Notes under the pieces: model-generated
What the model was told of the DNA's origin: nothing
Databases searched by the model: none
The model's input: the letters and a program-made list of their open reading frames with translations, nothing else
Shown: positions 24,942 to 36,148 of the stretch, one piece after another
Layout of the letters: each line of letters opens with the position of its first letter
Numbering within the stretch: the first letter of the stretch is position 1
DNA from: Nematostella vectensis
Lineage: Eukaryota; Cnidaria; Anthozoa; Actiniaria; Edwardsiidae
Reading direction: 5' to 3'
Assembly: GCF_932526225.1 (NCBI RefSeq)
Contig: NC_064034.1
Coordinates: forward strand, 21,789,747 to 21,853,746
Length of the DNA stretch: 64,000 nucleotides
Made by a program: the position numbers and the translations under genes

Positions 24942-24968
24942 TAATAATAATAATAATAATAATAATAA
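24553..24968 (+). repeat. (AATAGC/AATAGT)n then (AAT)n array
   Basis: Begins with mixed AATAGC and AACAGT units, becomes about 47 almost uninterrupted AATAGT units (roughly 24603-24885), and ends as (AAT)n. The order AATAGC to AATAGT to AAT suggests stepwise point mutation followed by expansion. Open frames across it (Ser-Asn, Tyr, Leu or Ile-Thr repeats) are artefacts. Confidence 0.95.
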
Positions 24969-25602
24969 AGCGGATACCCTGTGGACATAATTGTTCTGCC
25001 GAAAAAAAAAATATAAGAAGCGCGTGTTGTGACCAGAGAGGGAACGCCACCTTAAAAAAAATAAAGACACACACACAACGCGTGTGCCCTGTGCAAAAAC
25101 TTTTATTTTGAGAGCTTCATTAACCTTACCCAAAATAGGAAAATTGTTTTCTTCACTTAGTTTGATTGGATGCGATAATTTCAACCTTGATATATATATT
25201 TCTTGATATTTGAAACTCCCCGCAACGCCTATGTTAAAAAAAATATACTCGGGATCCCTGTGTTACAAACCCGCTATTTCACCGATGGCGATATCACAAG
25301 TTCCCATAAACTAATTCCAGATCATGTAAATAGAGATTACTTCATGGTTGGTGAGCGCGTACGATTTTTATTCACGAGTTAGGTGGTTTGACACCCTGCC
25401 CATGAGCGCTTGCGCTTGGTCGTATCCGAGCAATCTGATCGTGACATGTATTTGAACACTAACCAAGATAAATACTTTCTCAACACTCAATTTAATCAAT
25501 TAATACGCCAAGAGAGTTTAAATTCACTTAACAGTTTTTCACTGTTACATATTAATGCAAGGAGTTTTAACAAAAATATTGACAGTATTGAACATCTAGT
25601 AG

Positions 25603-26390
25603 TTCCCTGCTAGAAGAGGCCTCTTTTCTCTGTATTTCGCTGGGCTGGAGTTCGCGAGGAAAATATACCTCTGCCATGGGTCGCAAGTTCGTTTGATCAA
25701 ACCGCCGTCCACGATCGTGGACGAGATCCAGAGCGCATGCTCCGTTCATTAATTACTGGCCACTATTTGAGCCCACAATGACTAGCGCATGCATGAAACG
25801 TATATCCGCTGCGGGATAATAAGCCCGCATTCGAAACGGCGTCCTCCATAGAAATATCACGCGACGAATTATAAAAGAAGCCATTCAATGCTTTATCTTC
25901 ATTCAGAATTTTTTCTTTTTTGACTAACGAGTCAATCTTCCGTTTACAGGTTTTGCATATTCTTCTGGGAATAGCTGATCTAAGTTTACCAAAAAGTTTT
26001 GTAACATTTTCTTCGAATCCAATTGTGCGATATCTACATGTCCCAGATGTCTTGAAATTAATCCCACAAACAAGACAAAACTCGTCTTTGCTGCGTTTGT
26101 TGTTCAATCTTTTTAGTGACGTTTTAGGTGATTGAAATTGAACAGTTGTTTTCTTTTTTCGAAGAGGAGAACTAACCGCAGTTTGATTCATGATTTCCGA
26201 CTAAGCCCATGCAAAGCATATTAGCATATTGACAGCTTTCGCGCGATGGTACGGGTTTTGGCACGTCGGTCGCTTATTAACGCTCTCGCATGCGCAACAG
26301 AAACAGTTTCGACCCATGGCAGAGGTATCTTTTCCTCGCGAACTCCAGCCCAGCGAAATACAGAGAAAAGAGGCCTCTGCTAGCAGGGAA
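25603..26390 (-). mobile_element. 788 bp TIR element, TTCCCTGCTAG termini, 9 bp TSD
   Basis: Inverted ends of about 85 bp (TTCCCTGCTAG, AGAGGCCTCTTTTCTCTG, TTCGCTGGGCTGGAGTTCGC, ACCTCTGCCATGGGTCG). ATCTAGTAG is duplicated exactly at 25594-25602 and 26391-26399. A 9 bp TSD is characteristic of Mutator-like elements; that class call is inference. It carries one minus-strand zinc-finger-like frame. Confidence 0.9.
25763..26191 (-). CDS. Cys-rich (zinc-binding) protein of the 788 bp element
   Basis: 142 codons. The basic N-terminus (SSPLRKKKTTVQF) is followed by CLVCGINFKTSGTCRY, then GKLRSAIPRRICKTCKRKID: two CxxC knuckles about 50 residues apart, as in a single zinc-binding fold. This resembles N-terminal DNA-binding modules found on cnidarian transposon proteins. 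No DDE core is present, so the element is non-autonomous or has lost its transposase. The frame ends just inside the TIR region. Confidence 0.5.
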   Translation of the reverse strand: MNQTAVSSPLRKKKTTVQFQSPKTSLKRLNNKRSKDEFCLVCGINFKTSGTCRYRTIGFEENVTKLFGKLRSAIPRRICKTCKRKIDSLVKKEKILNEDKALNGFFYNSSRDISMEDAVSNAGLLSRSGYTFHACASHCGLK

Positions 26391-29300
26391 ATCTAGTAGA
26401 TAATACATCATTCAATTTCAACATTATTGGAATAACAGAAACCTGGCTTGAAAGAGATGCCCCAAGCGTTTTAAATTTAGCCGGCTACGAGTTTGTGCAT
26501 AAAAACAGAAATGAAAACATTGACAAAAAAGGAGGAGGTGTTGGTATTTACATTCTTAATGGTACACAATTCAAATTACGAAATGACCTAAACTATAACA
26601 ATTCCACTATGGAAACCATCTTCGTTGAAATCCAAAACAAAAAATTAAAAAACACACTAGTTGAAGTAATTTACAGACCACCTGATTCAAAGGTTATTGA
26701 ATTTATCAAGGAAATAGATGCCCTAACAACAAAACTAAATAAGGAAAATAAAAACTGTTACCTTCTTGGTGACTTCAATCTAAACTTGATAAATTTACAA
26801 CATCACGATCTTACCAAACAATTCTTAGATACAATGTACTCCACTACAATTAGCAAGCCTACGAGAATAACAAGTCATAGCGCGACTCTAATTGACAACA
26901 TCTTTACAAACGACATCAGTAATGTTAACACTTATAGCGCCTTATTATACGCTGACATATCTGATCACATTCCGATTTTTCATGTGCGAACATTGACCAC
27001 AAAAAATTAAAGACAAAAGTGCATCGGCTATAAACGAACAATTAATGCTTCAAGTATAGAACATTTTGTAAACAAAATTGGATTAATAAATTGGTCAGAT
27101 GTCACAACAAATGGTGACACAAATAAGGCATATAATAACTTCCTAAACTGTGTCACAGATATGTATGATACATGTTTCCCTTTAAAAAAGCAGAGATTAA
27201 ATGGTACTACAAGAAAACCATGGCTAACAAAAGGTCTCCTCAAATCAATTCAACGAAAATATAAGCTATATAAAAAGTCACTTACATCACCAACTTTATC
27301 AAATTCAAATAAATTCAAACAATACAGAAACAAACTCAATAATCTATTGAAAACAGTCAAAAGGAATTACTTTGTAAATTGTCTAGAGAAATCAAAGGCA
27401 GATCTAAATGAGACCTGAAAAATACTAAATTCCATTTTGAAAAAGAATTAAAAAAAACTACAATATCCCGAAACTCTCAAAGATAGCGAGTAAGCCTTTT
27501 CTAATCCTAAGGATATTGCAAATAAGTTTGCGAATATTATTTTACAAACATAGGAGCTAACCTTGCAAAAGAAATTAATAACACACATGTCAATATAAAG
27601 CATTTTTAAAAGGAAACTACAGTAACAACATGCGTTTCCGTTTAACCACGCCAGACGAAATACGTCAACTAGCATGTTCTTTAAAAAATAAAAACAGCTA
27701 TGGTTTGGATGGAATCGATATTAAAGTAGTAAAGGCATCAATGTCAATCCTATCAAGCCCTCTCAGTACACTCATTAACAAATCTCTCATGACTGGTATA
27801 ATGCCAGATCAGCTTAAAATTGCTAAAGTTATTCCTATTTTTAAATCGGGGGAAAAAGAGCAGTTAAAAAATTACAGACCAATTTCAATCCTACCTTGTT
27901 TTTCTAAATTATATGAAAAAGCAGTTTACAATCAACTGATTTCATATATCAATAAATGTAACATCCTCAACATCAATCAGTATGGGTTCAGGCATAATCA
28001 TTCAACAGCGATGGCTGTATGTGACTTTGTAGAACGGATAACATCTGTTATGGATAAAGGACTAGATACAATTGGGATTTTTTTAGATTTATCAAAAGCC
28101 TTTGATACCCTTAATCACAATATTCTTACTCAAAAAACTTGAATTCTATGGCATAAGAGGCATTCCACTAAATTGGTTTAAAAATTACCTAAGCAATCGA
28201 AAGCAATTTGTTCAATTTAATGAAACCAAGTCTGAGGTGCTAAATATAACATATGGTGTTCCCCAGAGAACAATTCTCGGGCCATTATTATTCTTAATAG
28301 ATATAAACTCCACAAATTCATTTAATTTCACTCTGTTTGCAGATGACACAAATATCACATTTAAATGTAAATCAATCGATACAGATAGCCAAGAGATAAA
28401 TACCGAGCTCAACAATCTCTCAACTTGGTTTAAAACTAACAAATTATCATTAAACACAAAAAAGACAAACTATATGATTTTTAGCAACCGTAAAAATCTT
28501 AACAAAAACGCAGTTTGTATAAACATAAACAATGACCAAATAAAAGAAGTTAGTGAAACAAAATTTTTAGGATTAATAATAGATAATAAACTAAGTTGGA
28601 AATTTCATATAAATCATGTTTCATCTAAGATTACAAAAAACATAGGAATAATTAATAAATTGAAACACTATCCATCACTATCACCAAATAATAGTTTAAA
28701 ATCACTATATTATACCCTAGTCCACCCTTACATTCAATATGGTGATGCTATTTGGGCATGTAACTTCCCAAGCTTTCTGAATCGTATCCATCTCCTTCAA
28801 AAGAGACGTGTCAGGATTATTACAAACTCTAGTTATTACAGCCATAGTGAACCACTCTTCAAAAATGAGGGAATATTAACTGTAAAAAAATATTAACATC
28901 CTAGAAACGGCTCTAATTATGTTTAAATTTGACAACAAGCTATTACCCAGCACATTCACCAATATATTTAAGAAAAACAACCAAATACACAATTACAATA
29001 CTAGGTGCTCTCGTGACTACAGACAAACACTCAGGAAAACAAAACGTGGGCAATTCTCAATATCCTACATGGGTCCAAAAGTCTGGAGTACTCTCAGTGA
29101 GAAAACAAAAAGATGTAGATCTATATTTAGTTTTAAGAAAGCAATTAAGTATCAATTACTTTCAGACAAAAGCAGCATTTGATTATAAATATTTGAGTGT
29201 AAAATATATATATATATATTTTTATATTTGATCGGTATTCACAAAATTATAAGAGCAACATATTTGACTATCATAAAACCATCCCAAAGGGGCCTACACT

Positions 29301-29420
29301 TATAAGTATCTTGCTTTCAGTAGGCTCCTCATCTTCATAATTTATGCATATCATGTAAATAATTAATATATTTGATGATAAAATAAAGTTGATTGATTGA
29401 TTGATTGATTTTCTAAGTTA

Positions 29421-30240
29421 GGCCCTGGCCAAACGAGGATGTTGCCGGAAACATTAAGGAAACATGTTTCCTAAATGTTTCCGCGGTTGGCCAAACGGTC
29501 ACGAAACATCGGGAAACATGTTTCCTCTACAGCGCCACGTGCATGCGCACTGTTTGTCAAACAAGGACCCACGTCAAGTACAGTGCTCCGTAAATATCGA
29601 AAAAGCAGACCCGTAGATTAACTTTGATCATTTCGAAGATGAAAATAATGTTATGTATACACAAGGCAATCACGGCGAGCGTTGCCAGACAACGAGCCTA
29701 GAAATTGTTGCTTTGCGTGGTCAAACGAAGATACATTCGGGAAACAATGTTTTTACGCGCTTGGAAACATGAAATGTTTCTCCGTCGTTGTGGAAACATT
29801 TTTTGTGTCCTAGACAAAAAATTTGTGTCGCGAAACAATGTTTCCATGGTGGCCAAACTGGGAAACATTGAGGAAACATGCGCGCGGACAACATGTTTCC
29901 TCGTTTGGCCACCAGTGCTGAAAAACGCAAGACTTGTTCCAGTACCGCGCGGTTAAACCAGCCTTTTTGTTTTGAAATGGCGGCGTTTTACCGGCGAACT
30001 GTCACATTTTGGCGAATGCTAAGAAAACTAGATCAAACTTAAGGCTAAAATTTTCTATATGACTCCCTCATCATCATCTTTTGTACAGTATGGTTTTAAT
30101 GCTGTACAGTAAGTCAAAACAGCGACCGAATTCAGCCTTTCGTACATTTACTTGAACGATTCAACACTGAGATTTTGTTTGTTTTCGCCAGAACACCCGC
30201 ATGCGCATACGTTATTCAGCACTATCGTTTGGCCAGGGCC
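29421..30240. mobile_element. 820 bp TIR element, GGCCCTGGCCAAACGA termini, TSD TTA
   Basis: Left GGCCCTGGCCAAACGA, right inverse TCGTTTGGCCAGGGCC, flanked by TTA on both sides (29418-29420 and 30241-30243). The interior repeats GTTTGGCCA and the palindrome GGAAACATGTTTCC many times. It inserted directly behind the LINE tail. No coding region. PIF/Harbinger-type by TSD; terminal style parallels the 400 bp MITE at 13.3 kb. Confidence 0.85.
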
Positions 30241-30243
30241 TTA

Positions 30244-31134
30244 GCAGCAAAAAAAAGCGCGAAATTTGCGGGAAAAATCCGTCAAAATGCATCGAAGAAA
30301 ATGTAAAATCCTCATTATTTGATGAGGATTTGCCAGAAGAATAATTAGACTACAACTAAGCCTTGAGGTCGAGGAATAATTTGCCAACTTTGGCTAGAAA
30401 ATAAGGTTATTGTAGGTCTATTTTATTTTTAAAACTGTCTGCGCGCGTTTCACGGGCAATTGAAAATGACGCCATTCCCGGCGCGCGCGCACGCAATTTT
30501 AAAAGTTTGTTATTTTGTAGTCATTTTTAGCTAGGAAACAAATTTCTCGTGACCGTTAGTGCAATCTTTACCAAGAAAAATTAAATTAAATATTAAAGGC
30601 ATAGGTATTGAAATTAAATCGTTACATCGCCCGGGATTGAGTAAGGCCCGTGGGAGAAGGCCGTATATTTGAAAGGCAAAGAAAACATCTGTTTTCAAAT
30701 TTAAATCTTGAATTTTCATTGTCGAGGCATTCGGCGATAATCAAGCTAGTTTCTTCCTCGGAATGCCTCGGAGCTATTCCATCTTGCTCTTACCGCCTTC
30801 ATGCCTACGATCATCTGCGCGCCATAACGACGCGCGGCGGTTAATAATATGTTTTGACGAAGTGCATTATGGGAAGGGTGTCAACCCCCCCCCCCCCCCC
30901 TCTATTCACGAGTTGTGATGAAATCAAACGAACGAACGAGTCTTCGAGGGAGTAAGTTTGATTCATAACAACGAGTGAATAAAAATTGTACAAGCGAGCC
31001 AACCATGAAGTAATTTGTTTATTATACATACTAAGATTTAGAAACTAGAAAAAGATAAACATAGACAGAAACGACACTCATTTATTATGCATTTATTATT
31101 ATGCCAATATGCCAATGATAAAATAAGCGTTTAT
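30244..31134. other. No gene recognised
   Basis: Holds alternating GC (GGCGCGCGCGCAC near 30480) and a poly-C run (30886-30901). No supported coding exon. Confidence 0.5.
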
Positions 31135-31800
31135 ATGTTTTTAGCGCTTGGAGAGGTCTCTGGAGGCCATGTCAAAGACTCTGAGGCAATGTTGTGGTTC
31201 GTATTCGATGTTTATTTCGTTGTAAATTTACGCTTCGGAGCTTTGCGTGGCTGAACAAATAAATAACACTTCCCTCTACTATGTCTAACTTTGCCGGTTA
31301 TTCTTCCAAGGTGGTGACTGTGACTGTGACTAGTAATAAGCAGAGACCACAAGTAGCAAAAATATCCGAGATAAAGAGGCGATAAGAGAGAGATGGAAAA
31401 ATAAATAAACCTTGCACTAAAAGTCTTACCAAATGATATTATTCTTGTCAGCATTGAATATTTGATTGCCCTTCTAATAAAAAATACTGAGTACTCGTTT
31501 CGATCCAAATTCGTGCCTGATTTGACTTCCAACATGCCTAGACCTCCGCTCGTTTGCTAAACCTCACGAACGACTTCAAATTTCATCTCACTGATCAGAA
31601 AATGATTATCCTTGAAATTAAAACGATAGCTAATAAGAAAACACATTGTTCATTGAAACTTGGATTTAGCTTTCGGATGGGCAGTAAAACAGAGATAATT
31701 TTGAAGATTTATTTACAGCACTTTCCCATCTTTTCAGAGATCGATCTGGGCTATCCGTTTCGGAAGGCTAGAGAAGGCGTGACGCTCCTCCCTTATGAAC
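31135..31800 (-). repeat. Interspersed repeat family A, copy 2 (unoccupied)
   Basis: Inverse of the backbone of 11490-13800 without either TIR element. At the position of the 400 bp MITE it reads (minus strand) ACATTGCCTCAGAGTCTTTG, an empty site. Confidence 0.75.
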
Positions 31801-33204
31801 ATGGCAAAAATTCTCCAAACATATGAACGGCCCAGCATCAACTGAAAATTAGACGTCTTATACTTAAGAGTTTATAACAAAAATACGATACCGAATTCTG
31901 GTTTTTGTTTAAAAAGCGATTTTTTTTTTTGCTTCACCGTTTTTCTAGATTATCTGCAAGCTGCAGCCTTTCGGCCATAAAGAAAAGGTAGAACAATGAT
32001 TCTCAGAGTTAGCTTCTTCTGTAGTGTTTTATTTTAAAAGAACTTTTGAAATAGGGCCTAGAGAGTTGTAAACAAAGCTTGGTAAAGGTTGCACCTATTT
32101 AGGGATATAAATCATTGGCTTGCAATGGTTTGAATATGAAAAAAGACATTTTTATTAAGATGTAAATTTTATTCTTTGCAAGAATGGTTCAAATACACAA
32201 CGGCTTTAGAGCGGATTGTTTTTCTGTGGCCCACGGCGGCTCTTCTTGTGTGAAGGAAGGGGGAACGGAATGAGGATAATGCAATTGATAGGTTCTCTGT
32301 AAGATTATATTTTTGGCAGCTGCTGACTATACTATATGATATAAAAGGCTCTAGACAAAATATCAACCAGTGGTAAGATGCAAAGCTCATACAAGTAATG
32401 AGACCCAAGAAAAAATTACCAACTGTTTCTGTGATAAACATGAATCCATTTGCATTAAAATCATTCAGTGGTCCAAGTTAAGCTTGCATAAGCTTACACA
32501 TTGACGGAAACTCCGTGTCCGAACGAGCTGAATAACTTGATCCCCATAGACCGCTTTTTCAGATACTTTTAGAACCGAAAAGTAAGTAGTCTGAAGCAAT
32601 GAACTCTTTGGATGTGCTGAGGTGTTTTGTCGTTAATGAGGATTTACTCGAAAAGTAAAGCAAGGTGGTCTCTGTTCCACATGACTCACTGTACATAAGC
32701 CGTAGATATTTGTTATAATGTCACTCGCTCATTCAAAATTTGACTTACCGCACTGCATGAAATCCTCCTTTCGCAAATGGATCTCAGTAACACAAACCTA
32801 CGCCGATACATTCAGACACTTTCAGGTAGTGTTAACAGCTCGCCTTTTGTACTGTGCTAATTGGCGATAGAAATTTCCTTTGCATAAAGATTGAAAGTGG
32901 ATCTCAGCAGGGAATAAAGTGTTACTAGCAGTATTGCTATAGGTTCATAAAATGGCTTCTTGGCCGAGTGACCCCTGGTACGAAACCCCTTTAGAGATAA
33001 TAGATCTAATATTTTGAGAAAATTGGTAATGGAAAAAGTGCAGAATTGTTATGGGTTTAAGGGGAAACACAATTGGGAGTACAGATGTTCTGTTTGGCTA
33101 GCCAGGTCGTTATATTGTAAATGAGTCTAAACGTAATGGAAGGGTGACGCAGTGTAAGAGTGTGGAAAATAGTACTTAGGAAGATTCAATAGGTGTCGGG
33201 GAAT
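31801..33204. other. No gene recognised
   Basis: Only short unsupported frames (for example 32169-32441 minus). Confidence 0.5.
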
Positions 33205-33394
33205 ATTATTTATTTATTTATTTTTATTTTTATTTTTATTTTTATTTTTATTTTTATTTATTTATTTATCTATTTATCTATTTATTTATTTATTTATTTT
33301 TTTATTTATTTTTTTATTTGTTTATTTATTTATTTATCTATTTATTTATTTAACTATCTATCTATCTATCCATCTATTTATTTTTTTATTTATT

Positions 33395-33440
<46 letters not shown>

Positions 33441-33500
33441 TTATTCATTCATTCATTCATTCATTCATTCATTCATTTATTTATTTATTCACTCATTCAT
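33205..33500 (+). repeat. (TTTA)n / (TCTA)n / (TTCA)n tetranucleotide tract
   Basis: Successive TTTAT, CTAT and ATTC tetranucleotide blocks. The Ile/Tyr/Phe-rich frame over it is an artefact. Confidence 0.95.
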
Positions 33501-33942
33501 TTTTATTTTGCAATTAGGTTTACATTTGTTTTATAAAATACAACATATATAACACACATTTGTTAATAATACAATAAATAAACTAAATTGTCATTAATGG
33601 CAAGGAAGCTAAAAAAAAAACCAAAAGGCTTATAGTGATTGAGCTTCCCAAAAATAAAACTTATTCATTTAATACTATATGACAAAAACTTTTCTTTATA
33701 AAAGAGAAGACAACGGACAAAAAAATGACAAGACAATAACAACAGACGAATTTACAAAATTTACAAAACAACTACATCTATTTTTTGTGTGTCTGATGCA
33801 CAAAAGACGTCATAGCGTGACATGAACAACAGTTACGCGCCTTGACTGCGTCTCGTTGCGTACTTTTGTGTTACATTTCATTCGGTATCTAAACGTATCT
33901 TTCAATCAATGATAAGAAGACATAGTATATACAGGGCCTTAC

Positions 33943-34160
33943 TTGTATCCATCTGTCGGGTCTGGTGCATGGATTCTCAAGTAAGCATCGTTCACATCCT
34001 TGTCCATTGTAGCATCGTAATGACCGCCATTATAACCATCAGTATGACCCCAATTATTGTCCACCATCAGCCATTCTTTGCTTTCATTCAATCGTATAGG
34101 AACAGCCTTGCATTTTTCCATACGCTCGTCCTCGCACAAGAACGTCCAGAAAAAGCGATT
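33943..34160 (-). CDS. Exon of an unrecognised gene (218 nt)
   Basis: Acceptor CACTTTTACAG and donor GTAAGG frame an open stretch NRFFWTFLCEDERMEKCKAV … EWLMVDNNWGHTDGYNGGHY … YLRIHAPDPTDGY. It is rich in Trp, Gly, His and Asp and has two close Cys, suggesting a secreted or extracellular fold, but I do not recognise the family. The exon starts in phase 0 and ends in phase 2. It could be a downstream part of the ADAM gene 20 kb away on the same strand or a separate gene; the sequence does not decide. Confidence 0.55.
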
Positions 34161-34204
34161 CTGTAAAAGTGGCGGGTGCATGCGTTAGAACAAGCCATGT
34201 GCAC

Positions 34205-34772
34205 TCACAAATGAGTGAGCCCATGACTAGGAGAGTATAACTGAGATTTAGGCACTATAAGTGAGTCCATCACTAGGAGAGTATAACTGTAATATAAATA
34301 TTATAAGTGAGTCCATCACTAGGAGAGTATAACTGTGATATAGGTACTATAAGTGAGTCCATCACTAGGAGAGTATAACTATGATATAGGTACAATAAGT
34401 GAGTCCATCACTAGGAGAGTACAACTGTGATATAGGTACTATAAGTGAGTCCATCACTAGGAGAGTACAACTGTGATATAGGTACTATAAGTGAGTCCAT
34501 CACTAGGAGAGTATAACTGTGATATAGGTACTATAAGTGAGTCCATCACTAGGAGAGAACAACTGTGATATAGGTACTATAAGTGGGTCCATCACTAGGA
34601 GAGTATAACTGTGATATAGGTACTATGAGTGAGTCCATCACTAGGAGAGTATAACTGTGATAGAGGTACTATAAGTGAGCCCAACACTAGGAGAGTATAA
34701 ATGTGATTTAGGCTCTATAAGTGAGTCCATCACTAGGAGAGTACAAAATAACTGTGATATAGGTACTAACTT
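34205..34772 (-). repeat. 46 bp minisatellite filling an intron
   Basis: Twelve copies of a 46 bp unit (plus strand core AGTGAGTCCATCACTAGGAG, AGTATAACTGTGATATAGGT). It occupies nearly all of the intron between the exons at 34775-34832 and 33943-34160, starting within a few bases of the 5' splice site. Confidence 0.9.
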
Positions 34773-34774
34773 AC

Positions 34775-34832
34775 ATCTCCACTAAGGTAAGTGGAATGCT
34801 GATGGTGAAATGGTCCGAATCGGTAGGGAATC
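34775..34832 (-). CDS. Exon of the same unrecognised gene (58 nt)
   Basis: Acceptor TGGCCGCAG and donor GTAAGTTAG. In the frame compatible with the next exon it reads IPYRFGPFHHQHSTYLSGD. An alternative frame (DHFTISIPLTLVE) looks more protein-like but would put the next exon out of frame. Confidence 0.45.
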
Positions 34833-35406
34833 CTGCGGCCAGGTAATAGTTAAGAAGTGACAGTGACGTGTGATATGTAATGTAAATAACACAAACTGAT
34901 GGATGGGGAAATAGGAAATAAAAGAGAAATTTAGGTCCGTAGAGAGGACTTTGGCGCGAAAAAGATGGCCTGAAACATTTAGCCCAGAAATGTGATTGGC
35001 TAGAGACATTTCGCATTAAGGTTAGAAATACTTTACTCGCTGAGTAAAGGTTTCAACACAAACTTAGGATGAATTTCTGTTTATAATGACTAAGTATCCT
35101 AAAAACGCACGCTAATGAAAACCCAAAACAAAATAATTCTATGTTGTATTCAAAATATATACAAAAAATAATAAAAAAAAACTCCACGTGTATTTAAGTA
35201 AAAAAAAAATTCATTAAAAAAGCGCTTCTATCAACTTTCCAACAAGTGATGATAAACAAACAAACAACAAACAAACATCTTTTATTTGCACACAAAATTA
35301 AGTGTTACATAGGTTGTTTTTTTTCTTTTTTTTTTTCATTAGAGATATAATATTACTCTTCTTTTCCTTTTTTTCTTCTTACATTCATATAATTTGAACC
35401 AAGTAT
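34833..35406. other. No gene recognised
   Basis: Non-coding, A/T homopolymer-rich. Confidence 0.5.
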
Positions 35407-35676
35407 CGCTACCTGCAGCGCGAAAAATAAACAGCGCAGAAACACAACAACACCACAGGAGGCAAACAGGATATGTGCTCTCAATATTATTTTAATCTCG
35501 GCTTAATCCAGTTAAGTTAACGATGAATGCGAGGCTATATTTGAGAAAATCTGTCATATATTCTATTTTAAGTGGATTAAGCCAAGATTAAAATAATATT
35601 GAAAGCATATATCCTAGTTGTTTCCTGTGGTATTGTTGTGTTTCTGCGCTGTTTATTTTTTGCGCTGCAGGTAGCG
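35407..35676. mobile_element. 270 bp palindromic MITE (CGCTACCTGCAGCGC termini)
   Basis: Left arm CGCTACCTGCAGCGCGAAAA matches the inverse of the right arm ending GCGCTGCAGGTAGCG. The inversion continues over about 100 bp (AATATTATTTTAATCT, GGCTTAATCCA), leaving a small non-palindromic centre. It sits 40 bp outside the BEL/Pao insertion. Confidence 0.8.
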
Positions 35677-35716
35677 AAAGGTAGGCTATTTATAACCATA
35701 TGTCCTTAAGTGACGT

Positions 35717-36124
35717 TGTCGTGGAAATTCGTTTCCCCGTGCAATCAATTTCCTTCGAAACCTTTTTGCGTTTGCTAGCACTTCATGCTACGTACAATCA
35801 ATACAACTCTCAACGATCAACGTTTTACAATCAATTCAATCAATCCAATCCAATACGATCAACAACTAAACTATACAATGTTCTCCCTATTTATACCCCA
35901 GTTTTACACCCTTACAAACAATGGACAATACAGCGCTTTCTTTCATCTACCCACAACCGGATATTTACTAAATAGTTTACATTCCTTTCTTACTACGATT
36001 CATCGTGCTATTCACGTTCACAAGATTAAATCACTACTTAATTTCCTGATAAGATAGGACAATAACACCTAACGTAATTTCCTTCTCGCGTCACGTAAAA
36101 CTAATAAACTCTTAATCCCCGACA
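35717..36124 (-). repeat. BEL/Pao 3' LTR
   Basis: 408 bp; differs from the 5' LTR by a few substitutions and one 6 bp length difference (TTTGCG repeat). Preceded in the element's sense by the polypurine tract. Confidence 0.92.
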
Positions 36125-36148
36125 CACTCCCCCCTTGACTCGTCTACG

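Larger units (their letters stand above)
25440..29182 (+). pseudogene. LINE ORF2: EEP endonuclease + reverse transcriptase, broken
   Basis: EEP motifs in order: LLHINARSF (25540s), GITETWL just after the inserted element, VIYRPPDS, GDFNLNL and SDHIP near 26960. RT motifs: KVIPIFKSG, YRPISILP, LDLSKAFDTLNH, YGVPQRTILGPLLF (normally QGS), LFADDTN, KTNYMIF, and a C-terminal LYYTLVHPYIQYGDAIW. Frame breaks occur near 27008, 27415, 28135 and 28895. The frame is exactly continuous across 25602/26391 if the insert and one TSD copy are ignored, so the insertion postdates the LINE. Confidence 0.85.
25215..29410 (+). mobile_element. Non-LTR retrotransposon (CR1/Jockey-like LINE), interrupted
   Basis: Contains an endonuclease-exonuclease-phosphatase domain then a reverse transcriptase, and ends with AATAAAGTTGATTGATTGAT, a short GATT tandem tail typical of LINEs with microsatellite 3' ends. 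It is broken by several frameshifts and by a 788 bp TIR element at 25603-26390. The 5' boundary is uncertain. Confidence 0.85.

Noticed and set aside
24422..25184. Long open frames of Tyr, Leu, Ile-Thr or Ser-Asn repeats
   Set aside because: Read-through of the AATAGT/AAT microsatellite in all frames; no non-repeat domain.
30886..30901. Poly-C and poly-G runs (also 2762, 43024, 49809, 51533)
   Set aside because: Homopolymers without a surrounding structure; often assembly-sensitive.
33193..33552. 119-codon Ile/Tyr/Phe-rich frame that looks like membrane segments
   Set aside because: Pure tetranucleotide microsatellite.
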